From an uncultured Bacteroides sp. (GTDB lineage: Bacteria; Bacteroidota; Bacteroidia; Bacteroidales; Bacteroidaceae), in NCBI RefSeq assembly GCF_963676325.1, contig NZ_OY781099.1:2232001-2296000 (forward strand): a DNA stretch of 64,000 nucleotides. Reading direction: 5' to 3'. The notes under the pieces were generated by a model. That model saw only the letters and a list, made by a program, of their open reading frames with translations, was not told where the DNA came from and made no database searches. Below, one piece after another: positions 1 through 9,228 of the stretch (positions are counted from its first letter, which is position 1; each line of letters opens with the position of its first letter). A program made the translations under genes and the position numbers.

Positions 1-444
1 TTTAATATAATTTGCCAGTCGTGGAGTTTTGTCCCGCGCCAAACGGTCAATGGAAATACGCGGAGAGCAATCTGAATTCTCAAAATAGCCAACCTTATTA
101 TATAGAGTTACGCCAAAGGCCGGTTTTAAATTATTAATCTTCTCCATCCCCAGCAATATTAATGGCCATTTTACCAGACTGGCAGGATTAAAATACTTTT
201 TATTATCCAGCTGATAGTCGTATTGAGTAAAATGAGGAGCGTTTAATTTATCACGTTCTATCTGAGTATAGATAATCTGAACCTCATATTTTCCGGCATT
301 ATCAAGATAAGGCCTGAAAAACAAATCCTTCTCCATCAGATCATTCAATAGAGCCGGATTGCCTTTCCCGCTAGTTTGAGCCAGACACCCTACAACAGAG
401 AGAAATGATACGGACAAAGCAACTAAAATCTTGATTCTTAGCAT
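1..444 (-). CDS. Secreted serine hydrolase, beta-lactamase-like (partial, N-terminal part)
   Basis: The gene reads leftward and runs off the window edge, leaving about 148 N-terminal residues. It starts MLRIKILVALS with a hydrophobic export signal and a possible lipobox (VVGC, Cys20), although an AQ signal-peptidase I site follows directly. About residues 87-96 read YFNPASLVKW, where S-L-V-K fits the SxxK nucleophile motif of class A beta-lactamase-like and penicillin-binding serine hydrolases. The remaining catalytic motifs lie outside the window, so substrate and activity cannot be judged. It is divergent from prs. The family call rests on one motif and the secreted N-terminus. Confidence 0.6.
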   Translation of the reverse strand, partial: MLRIKILVALSVSFLSVVGCLAQTSGKGNPALLNDLMEKDLFFRPYLDNAGKYEVQIIYTQIERDKLNAPHFTQYDYQLDNKKYFNPASLVKWPLILLGMEKINNLKPAFGVTLYNKVGYFENSDCSPRISIDRLARDKTPRLANYIK

Positions 445-525
445 AATTCACACCTATTTTGGTTGCAAAGCTAAGGAATTATTGGAGAAATTATTTATCT
501 GAAAACACATTTTATACAATAAGTC

Positions 526-556
526 TTTCATTTTGTGGCTAGAATTTATACCTTTG
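526..556 (+). promoter_or_regulatory. Bacteroides-type promoter of prs
   Basis: A -7 box TACCTTTG at 549-556 fits the Bacteroides consensus TAnnTTTG. A TTTC at 526-529, 19 bp upstream, could be the -33 element (consensus TTTG). The coding start is 36 bp downstream. This is consensus matching only. Confidence 0.55.
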
Positions 557-591
557 CAGGCAAATTAATATAAAGGTAATTCAATTACAAA

Positions 592-1530
592 ATGAGCGAA
601 AAAGCACCTTTTATGGTATTTTCTGGCACAAACTCCAGATACCTAGCAGAGAAAATTTGCGAAAGCCTTGGCTGCCCTCTGGGAAATATGAACATCACCC
701 ACTTTGCCGACGGGGAGTTTGCCGTATCTTATGAAGAATCTATTAGAGGTTCGCATGTCTTTTTAGTCCAATCTACCTTCCCCAACTCAGACAACTTAAT
801 GGAACTGTTACTTATGGTTGACGCAGCAAAACGTGCATCAGCTAAAAGTATCGTAGCAGTTATTCCTTACTTCGGATGGGCTCGCCAGGATAGAAAAGAT
901 AAACCACGTGTAGCAATCGGAGCTAAATTAGTAGCCGACTTGTTAGCGGTTGCTGGCATTGACCGTTTAATTACAATGGATTTGCATGCAGATCAGATTC
1001 AGGGTTTCTTTAATGTACCAGTAGATCACTTGTATGCATCAGCAGTTTTCTTACCATACATTGAATCTTTAGATCTGGATAATTTAGTAATTGCAACTCC
1101 AGACGTTGGTGGTTCTAAGAGAGCCAGTACTTATTCTAAATATTTAGGTGTTCCACTGGTTCTTTGCAACAAGTCTCGTATTAAAGCTAATGAAGTTGCA
1201 TCAATGCAGATTATCGGAGATGTTAAAGGTAAGAATGTAATTCTTATTGATGATATTGTAGACACAGCCGGTACTATTACCAAAGCTGCTGATATTATGT
1301 TGGAGGCCGGAGCAGTTTCTGTTCGTGCTATTGCCAGCCACTGTGTAATGTCTTGTCCTGCTACAGAACGCGTAGAGCAATCAAGTCTTACTGAAATGAT
1401 TTTCACAAATAGCATTCCATATTCTAAAGGAGGTGTAAAAGTAAAACAAATATCTATTGCAGATTTGTTTGCAACTACTATCCGTAGAGTATACAACAAC
1501 GAATCAATCAGTTCACAATATATTATCTGA
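592..1530 (+). CDS. prs: Ribose-phosphate pyrophosphokinase (PRPP synthase)
   Basis: Makes 5-phosphoribosyl 1-pyrophosphate from ribose 5-phosphate and ATP in the cytoplasm, feeding purine, pyrimidine, histidine and NAD synthesis. The 312-residue length is normal for class I enzymes. Visible motifs are RQDRKDKPR (about 99-106, ATP contact), the family signature DLHADQIQGFF (130-140) and the PRPP-binding loop VILIDDIVDTAGT (about 216-228). It stands alone with its own promoter and a strong terminator just after the stop. Its UMP-pathway partner pyrB lies 6.7 kb away and is not co-transcribed. Confidence 0.97.
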   Translation: MSEKAPFMVFSGTNSRYLAEKICESLGCPLGNMNITHFADGEFAVSYEESIRGSHVFLVQSTFPNSDNLMELLLMVDAAKRASAKSIVAVIPYFGWARQDRKDKPRVAIGAKLVADLLAVAGIDRLITMDLHADQIQGFFNVPVDHLYASAVFLPYIESLDLDNLVIATPDVGGSKRASTYSKYLGVPLVLCNKSRIKANEVASMQIIGDVKGKNVILIDDIVDTAGTITKAADIMLEAGAVSVRAIASHCVMSCPATERVEQSSLTEMIFTNSIPYSKGGVKVKQISIADLFATTIRRVYNNESISSQYII

Positions 1531-1553
1531 TAATATAAAAAGATACAAACTAA

Positions 1554-1600
1554 AATGCCGATGCAGAGATTATTAAAATCAACGCATCGGCATTTTTTAT
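1554..1600 (+). terminator. Rho-independent terminator after prs
   Basis: Perfect 11-bp arms AATGCCGATGC (1554-1564) and GCATCGGCATT (1584-1594) are followed by a T-run on the + strand. A shorter T-run on the other strand means it may also stop the convergent MORN gene. Confidence 0.9.
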
Positions 1601-1623
1601 TCTTAAGAAATGTGAGAAGAATA

Positions 1624-2799
1624 TTATTTCTTCTCTACATTATCAATTACGCCAAACTTATAAGAACCACGTCTTAGTATATTTCCATCTTTGTCAAACT
1701 CAACAAAAGGTCCGTCTTTCTTTCCTTGTCTGAAAAATCCTTCGAAACGATTGCCATCTTTATCTTCCTGAATTCCGGAGCCTTCTTCCCTTCCGTTCAC
1801 AAAACCACCCTTGTATTTGGTTCCGTCTTTTAGAATAAGCACACCCTGACCGTGGTAAATATTGCTTTTCCAGTCGCCTTCATAGCGATCTCCATTAGCC
1901 CAAGTATAGGTTCCTCGTCCATTTCTCTGATTATTTAGCCACTGACCGGTGTATACAGCTCCATTCTTCCAGGTAAAAGTTCCTTGTCCGTGTTGCATGC
2001 CTTCCTTAAAGTCGCCTTCATATTTATCACCGTTTGCAAGAGTAAATATACCTCTTCCGGTTCTTTGTCCTTTTAAGTAGTCACCATCGTACTTTTCACC
2101 GGTATGGAAATAATAAATTCCGTGTCCATCCTGAATATCATTCACCCAATCACCGGCGTATTTATCTCCTGTTGGGTAAGAATAAGTACCTTTTCCCCAG
2201 CGGACATTGTCTTTCCAGTCGCCTTCATACTTTGATTTGTCTTCCCAAACCAGGAGACCTTTGCCGTTTTTCTTATCGCCTTTCCAGTCGCCTTCATATT
2301 TCGCTCCGTTTTTCCAGGTATAAGTTCCTTTGCCATCACGTTTGTCATTAACCCAGTTTCCTGTATAAACATCACCATTATAGTAATACATTGTTCCTTC
2401 TCCTTGCTGATAGTCGGTGTACCACATACCTTCGTACCTATTATTGTTCATGAAATAGTAAGTACCTTTTCCGTGTTGCTGATCCTGAAACCACTGTCCT
2501 TCATACTTCTCACCATCAACAAAAGAATAAACGCCAAATCCTTCACGCTTACCGTTTATGTATTCCCCTTCGTACACATCGCCATTCTTGAAGACTGTTT
2601 TCCCTTTACCATTGGGCTTATCTTTTTGAAGCTCTCCTGTATAAGTTGCACCATCTTTAAAAGTATAATTGCCAATTTTAAGTTCCGAGGAAGGGGTAAA
2701 AATCCCTTTGACTTTTGAGAAAAGGCCACCAATTCCCTGAGCCTGAGAAGTAGTTGTCACAGAGATTAATAGAAAGAATATATAGACATATTTTCGCAT
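1624..2799 (-). CDS. Secreted MORN-repeat protein
   Basis: Has 391 residues from the chosen start MRKYVYIFF; an upstream in-frame ATG at 2826 would add nine residues before a good signal peptide, so it is disfavoured. After the signal peptide (ending near SQAQ) the protein is almost entirely MORN repeats. I count 14 Y-x-G-x-W/F/Y units, for example YEGDWK, each about 23 residues with G-x-G turns. MORN repeats form elongated beta-sheets that bind membranes, lipids or proteins; the bacterial role is mostly unknown. It lies 84 bp after the M16 gene on the same strand and may be the last gene of a kdsB-M16-MORN transcript. Function is unassigned. Confidence 0.9.
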   Translation of the reverse strand: MRKYVYIFFLLISVTTTSQAQGIGGLFSKVKGIFTPSSELKIGNYTFKDGATYTGELQKDKPNGKGKTVFKNGDVYEGEYINGKREGFGVYSFVDGEKYEGQWFQDQQHGKGTYYFMNNNRYEGMWYTDYQQGEGTMYYYNGDVYTGNWVNDKRDGKGTYTWKNGAKYEGDWKGDKKNGKGLLVWEDKSKYEGDWKDNVRWGKGTYSYPTGDKYAGDWVNDIQDGHGIYYFHTGEKYDGDYLKGQRTGRGIFTLANGDKYEGDFKEGMQHGQGTFTWKNGAVYTGQWLNNQRNGRGTYTWANGDRYEGDWKSNIYHGQGVLILKDGTKYKGGFVNGREEGSGIQEDKDGNRFEGFFRQGKKDGPFVEFDKDGNILRRGSYKFGVIDNVEKK

Positions 2800-2883
2800 A
2801 GTAGAAAGATATTTATAAATACACATGAGACAAAAGTAACAATTATCTATGAAAAGAGTTAATTAATTAGGTTTTGTTATAAA

Positions 2884-4170
2884 TTAAATGCTTTTACCGG
2901 CAACAACTTCTATCACCTTTTCCTGATCAAAATACTTTTGAGCCAAGGTTCTCAGTTCTTCAGTCGTTACACTTTGCAAAGCTTTCAGTGATTCCTCAAA
3001 ATAAGAATCAGGGAGATGAGACGTTTGAACAAACATCCAGGCATCGGATAATGAGAATGGTCCTTCATAGCTCCGACACATCTCCCCTAACATGTAATTC
3101 CTGACCATGTTCAGTTCTGCATCCGGCACTAAATCTGTCTGCAATATATTCATCTCGTGATATACTTCCTTAATAATATCCTCCACATATTCATTGCCGG
3201 CTTCAGTGGCAATCATAAATACACCGGCATCGGGATAAGAAGCTATTCCGGCAGAGATTCCATAAGTATATCCTTTGTCTTCGCGGATATTCGACATTAG
3301 ACGACTGCCAAAGTAACCTCCGAAGATAGTAACCAGCACTCTCATTTTAAAGTAATCCGGATGAGATCTTTGAATCATTACTTTCCCCATCTTTAATGAG
3401 CTTTGCATTGCTGTTGTCTGTTCGGTAAAGATGCGTTTCTGACTTGTAGTATTTATTGTGCCGGGTAATAACGATACCTTATTTTCAACTTGTCCCCAGG
3501 AATCATTTCCAAAAGCATTATTCAATAAGCCCAGAATTTCTTCTGTTACTTTTCCTGCAATGTAAATAGTACAGTTGCCGGAATGATAATATTGATCGTA
3601 GAACTCTTTCAGACATGCAGAAGTTACTTTATCATAATCATCTGCTGAAGCATAACGACCACAAGGGTGTTCTGCTCCAAAGATTGAGCCGGCAAAGCTT
3701 TTCTGCGCCAGATACTCAACCTTCGTACTATTTATCAGGAACTGATGTTTATTGGTATCAACAACCGTATTCAGTTCTTTCTCGGGAAAGATTGGCTCTT
3801 TCACAATTGATTCCAGCACTTCCAAAGTACTGGCGAAGTATTTATTCAGGGAATAAAGAGTGATGTATGAATACTCCATGGAGGTAGAAAGTTCCAGCCA
3901 TGCACCATAATAATCTAGCTTCTCAGCAATCTCGGCAGAAGTAAATCGTTTGGTTCCTTCTCTTAGCATTCGGTTGGCAAAAAGCGTCTGCAACAACTGA
4001 GTCTGGTGCCATTTACCTGCGCCAATAAGAATATCAAGCCTTACCACTTCCTGGCTGCCGGCTTCAATTATATTGAGAGGTATGCCATTAGACATTATTT
4101 TTCTCTGGGGAGCAGCAATAGATATGTTTTCCATTGCTTTAATCTCAGGTTGAATTTTTCTATTCAGCAT
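2884..4170 (-). CDS. Peptidase M16 family protein, predicted non-catalytic
   Basis: Has 428 residues with the two-domain M16 (insulinase/processing-peptidase) fold: N-terminal half about 20-210, then a second half holding SNIREDKGYTYGISAG, the conserved R/Y region near residues 296-312. Catalytic members carry HxxEH near residue 60. Here the matching place reads LFANR, just before REGTKRFTSAEI, so the zinc ligands and catalytic Glu are missing. There is no signal peptide. The start codon overlaps the end of kdsB by 11 bp, which implies translational coupling. Non-catalytic M16 chains usually pair with an active chain, but none lies nearby. Confidence 0.88.
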   Translation of the reverse strand: MLNRKIQPEIKAMENISIAAPQRKIMSNGIPLNIIEAGSQEVVRLDILIGAGKWHQTQLLQTLFANRMLREGTKRFTSAEIAEKLDYYGAWLELSTSMEYSYITLYSLNKYFASTLEVLESIVKEPIFPEKELNTVVDTNKHQFLINSTKVEYLAQKSFAGSIFGAEHPCGRYASADDYDKVTSACLKEFYDQYYHSGNCTIYIAGKVTEEILGLLNNAFGNDSWGQVENKVSLLPGTINTTSQKRIFTEQTTAMQSSLKMGKVMIQRSHPDYFKMRVLVTIFGGYFGSRLMSNIREDKGYTYGISAGIASYPDAGVFMIATEAGNEYVEDIIKEVYHEMNILQTDLVPDAELNMVRNYMLGEMCRSYEGPFSLSDAWMFVQTSHLPDSYFEESLKALQSVTTEELRTLAQKYFDQEKVIEVVAGKSI

Positions 4171-4918
4171 ATTGATTCTTTAAAAATGATTCAGCTTTCA
4201 TTAAGTCCTCCGGTGTGTCTATACCAATGGTTTCAAGGTTGGTGATGCCTACTTTGATGGTATATCCGTTTTCCAGCCAGCGAAGTTGTTCCAGAGATTC
4301 GGCCAGTTCAAGTGATGATTGTGGCAGAGTTGTAATCTCTTTCAATACTTCCGTCCGATAAGCATACAAGCCAATGTGTTTGTAATATGTATGTTGCTTC
4401 AACCAATCTTTCTTATCGCTGTTTCTGGTAAAAGGAATAATGGAACGACTAAAATAAAGTGCATTCCAGTTCTTATTTACAACGACTTTAGGCGAGTTGA
4501 CATTCTCAAGAGCTTCAAAAGAATCGGCTACAGTAAAGGGTTTTACCAGCGTAGCAATATGAGTGGTTGGGTCATTAAAACATGCTTTTATTGCTTCTAA
4601 CTGAGACGGTTGGATAAAAGGTTCATCTCCCTGAATGTTTACCACAACATCGAATCCTGTTCCCACTTTTGTAAAAGCCTCATAACACCTGTCTGTACCG
4701 CTTTTATGTGATGTGGATGTCATTACAACTTTCCCGCCAAAAGCTTTTACTGCTTGTTCTATTCTCTCGTCGTCAGTAGCAACATAAGCTTCGTCCAGAC
4801 AGTTGCGCACTTGTTCGTAAACTCTTTGAATAACAGTCTTGCCACCTAACATGGCTAATGGTTTTCCCGGAAATCGAGTAGACGCATATCTTGCCGGTAT
4901 AATTCCAATATATTTCAT
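4160..4918 (-). CDS. kdsB: 3-deoxy-manno-octulosonate cytidylyltransferase (CMP-Kdo synthetase)
   Basis: Activates Kdo with CTP to CMP-Kdo for lipopolysaccharide inner-core assembly in the cytoplasm. The chosen start gives MKYIGIIPARYASTRFPGKP, the classic family N-terminus; an in-frame ATG at 4951 would add eleven unrelated residues. The nucleotidyltransferase loop RYASTRFPGKPL and the later motif VVNIQGDEPFI (about residues 90-100) are intact. Length is 252 residues, as usual. It is first in a leftward operon with the M16 homologue and probably the MORN gene. Confidence 0.96.
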   Translation of the reverse strand: MKYIGIIPARYASTRFPGKPLAMLGGKTVIQRVYEQVRNCLDEAYVATDDERIEQAVKAFGGKVVMTSTSHKSGTDRCYEAFTKVGTGFDVVVNIQGDEPFIQPSQLEAIKACFNDPTTHIATLVKPFTVADSFEALENVNSPKVVVNKNWNALYFSRSIIPFTRNSDKKDWLKQHTYYKHIGLYAYRTEVLKEITTLPQSSLELAESLEQLRWLENGYTIKVGITNLETIGIDTPEDLMKAESFLKNQYAE

Positions 4919-4948
4919 TTCGCGATTCTTATAATTCAGTTCAAAATT

Positions 4949-4956
4949 CAAAAGTA
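4949..4956 (-). promoter_or_regulatory. Putative -7 box upstream of kdsB
   Basis: Read on the minus strand the bases are TACTTTTG, an exact TAnnTTTG match, 31 bp before the kdsB start. Confidence 0.5.
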
Positions 4957-5013
4957 CAAAAATATTTGGTAATGCTCTCTTTTTAGCGTTATTTTGTCAT
5001 CAAAAAGGGAATT

Positions 5014-5391
5014 ATGGAACAACATATTTGTATAATATCTATTGGCTCTAACACCAACCAGGAATGTAACATTAAGCTGGCACAAGAGCAGTTATCTGTT
5101 TATTTCCCCGAAATTCTTTTTGGAACGGAACAGGAAACTATCCCTGTAGGCATGCATAACCCGGCCCACTTCACGAATCAGATTGCAAAAATTTCGACCA
5201 ATCTGAGCACTGAAGAGGTTAAACTTATTCTCAAACAAATAGAATTACAAGCCGGTCGTCGCCCTGAAGATAAGAAGGAAGAGGTTATAAAGCTGGATCT
5301 TGATTTGCTGATTTATGACTCGCTGGTTTTAAAAGAAAAAGACTTGAAAAGAGATTTTGTAATTGCCGGATTAAAAGAATTGGGAATATAA
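5014..5391 (+). CDS. HPPK (FolK)-like protein, short form
   Basis: Has 125 residues resembling 6-hydroxymethyl-7,8-dihydropterin pyrophosphokinase: the start IISIGSNTN matches the family's GSN opening, and KLDLDLLIYD (about 93-102) matches the Mg-binding DLD segment. Typical FolK has about 160 residues, so the C-terminal part and some loop residues are missing or shortened. HPPK transfers pyrophosphate from ATP to the pterin in folate synthesis. It is unclear whether this copy is active. It is divergent from kdsB. Confidence 0.75.
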   Translation: MEQHICIISIGSNTNQECNIKLAQEQLSVYFPEILFGTEQETIPVGMHNPAHFTNQIAKISTNLSTEEVKLILKQIELQAGRRPEDKKEEVIKLDLDLLIYDSLVLKEKDLKRDFVIAGLKELGI

Positions 5392-5401
5392 AAAAGCATT
5401 A

Positions 5402-5680
5402 TCATCCCTAACTCCATCACAAATTCATACAGCACGTTAATTTACAGCACAATACACTTCAAAAGAACGGTTTCATCCCTAACGAGATCCACTCAAAAAG
5501 TGCTCTACCCTCACTTTTTCGTGCATTTTATATGTAAAAAACGCCAATAAAAAAGCCTCTGTTGAAGTTTACACAGTAGTTGAATTATTGGGTCTGAAAA
5601 TCATTGAGCAATGCTTCTCTGTTTATTCGCCAATGGTTTTTATTTATTGGAGAATGGATTAAATTTATTGGCGGAAGATT
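5402..5680. repeat. Intergenic word-repeat cluster A
   Basis: The 383 bp between the HPPK-like gene and the PBP gene hold no convincing gene. TCATCCCTAAC occurs at 5402-5412 and 5473-5483. TACAGCAC occurs at 5428-5435 and 5443-5450. A hairpin AAAAAGTG/CACTTTTT spans 5495-5519. From 5626 to 5673 the minus strand holds two near-copies of CCAATAAATAAAATCCATT (17 and 18 of 19 matches), the word seen exactly near 23.7 and 49.9 kb. Confidence 0.75.
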
Positions 5681-5710
5681 TTCAGCTGAATCTTTATTGA
5701 TCTGAGAAAC

Positions 5711-5753
5711 AAAAAAGCCCTCTCAATGTTTCAACGGAAACAATGAGAGGGCT
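5711..5753 (-). terminator. Terminator of the class A PBP gene
   Basis: Arms AGCCCTCTCA (5716-5725) and TGAGAGGGCT (5744-5753) extend inward through ATGTTTC/GAAACA. Read on the minus strand a T-run follows at 5716-5711. It lies 21 bp after the stop. Confidence 0.9.
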
Positions 5754-5774
5754 TCTTTTATATAATAGTTATTC

Positions 5775-8120
5775 TTATTGCGCAAACAAGCTGTCCATAC
5801 CTCCGGGAGGGCCAACTGCTGTGGAGTCATTTCCACAGACATTCTGACTGGCATACGGGAATACATCCGATTCTGAATATCCCAGTGATTTATCTGCATA
5901 AACCTTCTTCATAAAGATTCCCCAGATAGGAAGAGCCATTGATGCTCCTTGTCCATAAATCATTGTATCAAAGTGAATATCACGGTCTTCACCTCCTACC
6001 CAACAACCGGATACCAGCTTGGGAGTGAATCCAACAAACCAACCATCAGAGTTGCGCTGAGTTGTTCCGGTTTTACCTCCTACATCAGCTCTTGTGTAGC
6101 GGCGAACTCTACCACCGGTACCTTCATTGATTACCGCGCGTAACATGGTCAGCATCTTGGCTGCACTGGAAGCGCTGATAACCTCTTCCATCTGAGGATG
6201 GAATTTAGCAATCACGTTACCTTCGCTATCCTCAATCTTTGTTACTAACATAGGGTCGCAGCGAAGTCCATTATTTACAAATGCAGTATATGCACTAACC
6301 ATTTCTCCTACGGATATCTCACAAGGTCCAAGGCAAAGAGAAGGGCTGGCCACGATATTGCGGTTCTTCACTCCAAACTTATGAATAAGGCGAACAAGCG
6401 AAGAAGCATTCAGTCTGCTCATCAGATAAGCAGAAATCCAGTTATTAGAGTTTGCAAGTCCCCATTTCAGAGTAACCATTTCGCCATAACGTGCACGAGA
6501 TGCATTTTTTGGAGTCCAGGGTTCTCCTGCTCCGGTATAAAGAGTCTGCTCTACGTTACGGGTTACGTCACATGGCGTAAATCCATTCTCCATAGCAAGT
6601 GAATAAAGGAATGGCTTAATAGTAGAACCTACCTGACGGCGTCCCATTCCTGCCATATCATACTGGAAGAATGCATAGTTCGGTCCGCCTACATACGCTT
6701 TTACTGCTCCTGTAGTTGGGTCCATAGACATAAATCCGGCTCTAAGGAAATACTTATAATATTTAATTGAATCCAATGGAGTCATCACGGTATCTTTCAC
6801 ACCGTGCCATGTAAAGACAGACATCTGTTCAGGAGTCTTAAATGCCTTCATAATATCGCTCTCAGAGAATCCGGCATTCTTCATTGTGTTATAGCGTTCA
6901 GACTGTTTCAAGGATCTCATTATGATATCATTAACCTGACTCTTGGTCAACTGACTAGAGAATGGAGCCGAGCTTCTGCCTCTCTTTTCTTTAAAGAACA
7001 GAGGTTGCAGGAAATGTCCCACATGTTCTTCCACAGCTTCTTCGGCATATTGCTGCATGTGTGAATCAATTGTGGTGAAGATTTTCAAACCATCGGAATA
7101 AATATTGTAATTGGTTCCGTCTTTCTTCTTGTTCTTTGAGCACCATCCGTAAAGTGGATTATGTTCCCATGCCAAAGAATCTTCATAGAACCGTTGAGTC
7201 TGCCATGAAGCATAATCTACTCTGTGAGGCTCTTTAGCAGTCATTATCATACGAAGATATTCGCGGAAGTAAGTAGCCAGACCTTCTTTATGATCTACAC
7301 GATGGAAGTTCAGTCTCAAAGGAATATCCATCAGTGAGTCTCTTTCTTCTTCAGTAATATAATCAGCTTTTCTCATCTGATCAAGCACCACATTACGGCG
7401 TTGCTCTACAAGTTCCCGGCGACGCACAGGGTTATACAAAGAGGAATTCTTACACATTCCCACCAAAGTGGCAGCTTCTTCAATCTTTAAATCAGCAGGT
7501 TCTTTTGAGAAGTAAGTATATGATGCTGTTTTAACACCAACGGCATTATTACCAAAGTCGTACTTATTAAAGTACATAGTCAGAAGTTCTTCCTTAGTAT
7601 AGTAACGTTCAAGCTTTACCGCAATCACCCATTCAATAGGTTTCTGAAACAAGCGTTCTATAAAGTTACCTGCCCCGGGTGAATAAAGCTGTTTGGAAAG
7701 CTGTTGGGTAATAGTACTACCACCACCGGCATTTTTCTGAAACAGCAATCCACGTTTTACGATAGCACGTCCCAGTGCACGAATATCAATACCCGAGTGT
7801 TCTTCAAAACGTACATCTTCAGTGGCAATCAATGCATTAACCAAGGATTTAGACATATCTTTATAACCTACATATACACGGTTTTCCTTACTTAACGACC
7901 AGGTTCCAAGAGTTTTTCCGTCACTCGACAAAATTTCTGTAGCAAATTTATAGTTAGGATTTTCTAATTCTTCCACATCAGGCATATAGCCAATCCACCC
8001 CCATGCTATAAAACAAAAAATAACTGCAGATAATGCAATAAAAGACCCGAACGCTATCCACAGCCATCGGACCAATCTTTTTATAGATCCAGGAGTACCT
8101 TTAACCTCAACTTGATTCAT
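5775..8120 (-). CDS. Class A penicillin-binding protein (PBP1A family)
   Basis: Bifunctional peptidoglycan glycosyltransferase and transpeptidase anchored by one N-terminal membrane segment (about 19-45). The GT51 domain shows IATEDVRFEEHSG with catalytic Glu101, and GGSTITQQL further on. The transpeptidase domain shows RRQVGSTIKPF (SxxK nucleophile), a SNN triad and GGKTGTTQ near residue 690. The 781-residue length fits Bacteroidetes homologues, often annotated mrcA. All catalytic motifs are intact. It is monocistronic, divergent from pyrB, with its own promoter and terminator. Confidence 0.95.
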   Translation of the reverse strand: MNQVEVKGTPGSIKRLVRWLWIAFGSFIALSAVIFCFIAWGWIGYMPDVEELENPNYKFATEILSSDGKTLGTWSLSKENRVYVGYKDMSKSLVNALIATEDVRFEEHSGIDIRALGRAIVKRGLLFQKNAGGGSTITQQLSKQLYSPGAGNFIERLFQKPIEWVIAVKLERYYTKEELLTMYFNKYDFGNNAVGVKTASYTYFSKEPADLKIEEAATLVGMCKNSSLYNPVRRRELVEQRRNVVLDQMRKADYITEEERDSLMDIPLRLNFHRVDHKEGLATYFREYLRMIMTAKEPHRVDYASWQTQRFYEDSLAWEHNPLYGWCSKNKKKDGTNYNIYSDGLKIFTTIDSHMQQYAEEAVEEHVGHFLQPLFFKEKRGRSSAPFSSQLTKSQVNDIIMRSLKQSERYNTMKNAGFSESDIMKAFKTPEQMSVFTWHGVKDTVMTPLDSIKYYKYFLRAGFMSMDPTTGAVKAYVGGPNYAFFQYDMAGMGRRQVGSTIKPFLYSLAMENGFTPCDVTRNVEQTLYTGAGEPWTPKNASRARYGEMVTLKWGLANSNNWISAYLMSRLNASSLVRLIHKFGVKNRNIVASPSLCLGPCEISVGEMVSAYTAFVNNGLRCDPMLVTKIEDSEGNVIAKFHPQMEEVISASSAAKMLTMLRAVINEGTGGRVRRYTRADVGGKTGTTQRNSDGWFVGFTPKLVSGCWVGGEDRDIHFDTMIYGQGASMALPIWGIFMKKVYADKSLGYSESDVFPYASQNVCGNDSTAVGPPGGMDSLFAQ

Positions 8121-8143
8121 TTTTCCAATTTCTTAGTTTGGCA

Positions 8144-8151
8144 CAAAATTA
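8144..8151 (-). promoter_or_regulatory. Putative -7 box of the PBP gene
   Basis: The minus strand reads TAATTTTG, matching TAnnTTTG, 24 bp before the start codon. Confidence 0.5.
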
Positions 8152-8176
8152 TAATAAATCTTTTAATTAAAAGAAC

Positions 8177-8207
8177 TTTCTAATAATCATTTTTTTCCAT
8201 ACCTTTA
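8177..8207 (+). promoter_or_regulatory. Putative promoter of the pyrBI operon
   Basis: TACCTTTA at 8200-8207 matches the -7 box except its last base; TTTC at 8177-8180 lies 19 bp upstream as a -33 element. pyrB starts 40 bp downstream. The short leader shows no obvious attenuator hairpin. Confidence 0.45.
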
Positions 8208-8246
8208 CGCTCCGTATTTTACATTCAATGATAAATAGATAAGAAT

Positions 8247-9176
8247 ATGGAAAATAGAAGTTTAGTAACTATCGCCGAGCATTCAAAAGAAAAAATCCTC
8301 TATCTTCTGGAGATGGCAAAGCAGTTCGAAAACAATCCAAACCGAAAAATCCTGGACGGAAAAGTTGTAGCAACTCTCTTTTTTGAACCTTCTACCCGTA
8401 CCCGACTAAGTTTTGAAACAGCTGTAAACCGATTGGGGGGACGTATTATTGGTTTCTCGGATGCATCAACCACAAGTTCATCGAAAGGCGAAACATTGAA
8501 AGACACCATTATGATGGTTAGCAACTATGCAGATCTCATTGTTATGCGTCATCATTTGGAAGGCGCAGCAAGATATGCAAGTGAGGTTGCTCCTATACCT
8601 ATTATAAATGCGGGTGACGGAGCCAATCAGCATCCTTCACAGACAATGCTCGACCTCTATTCCATCCAAAAGACTCAGGGCACTCTTGAAAATCTGAATA
8701 TATTCCTTGTAGGTGATTTGAAATATGGACGTACCGTTCACTCCTTGATTATGGCTATGCGTCATTTCAACCCAACATTTCATTTCATTGCTCCGGATGA
8801 ATTAAAGATGCCCGAAGAATATAAGATTTACTGCAACGAGCATAATATTAAGTATGTAGAGCATACCGATTTTACTGAAGAAATCATTGCCGATGCGGAT
8901 ATTTTATACATGACACGCGTACAACGTGAACGTTTCACTGATCTGATGGAATATGAACGTGTGAAGAATGTATACATATTAAAGAATAAGATGTTGGAAC
9001 ATACCCGTCCTAATCTGCGCATACTTCATCCGCTTCCACGTGTAAACGAGATTGCTTATGATGTGGACGATAACGAGAAAGCTTATTATTTCCAACAAGC
9101 CCGCAACGGACTGTTTGCCCGTCAGGCTATTATTTGTGATGTACTTGGTATTACTTTAGATGAAATCAAGGAATAA
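8247..9176 (+). CDS. pyrB: Aspartate carbamoyltransferase, catalytic chain
   Basis: Joins carbamoyl phosphate and aspartate to carbamoyl-aspartate, the committed step of pyrimidine synthesis. Has 309 residues. The carbamoyl-phosphate site FFEPSTRTRLSF (STRTR at about 49-53) is intact, as are HPSQTMLDLY and the C-terminal HPLPRVNEI. The regulatory chain gene follows after 52 bp, so an ATCase holoenzyme of PyrB and PyrI chains is expected. Confidence 0.97.
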   Translation: MENRSLVTIAEHSKEKILYLLEMAKQFENNPNRKILDGKVVATLFFEPSTRTRLSFETAVNRLGGRIIGFSDASTTSSSKGETLKDTIMMVSNYADLIVMRHHLEGAARYASEVAPIPIINAGDGANQHPSQTMLDLYSIQKTQGTLENLNIFLVGDLKYGRTVHSLIMAMRHFNPTFHFIAPDELKMPEEYKIYCNEHNIKYVEHTDFTEEIIADADILYMTRVQRERFTDLMEYERVKNVYILKNKMLEHTRPNLRILHPLPRVNEIAYDVDDNEKAYYFQQARNGLFARQAIICDVLGITLDEIKE

Positions 9177-9228
9177 ACACGCATCATAACTTATTTATTT
9201 TTTCATTATTAATCAATCATTTAATTCA

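Noticed and set aside
2142..2378. 78-codon frame on the MORN gene strand
   Set aside because: A shifted-frame shadow of the periodic MORN repeats.
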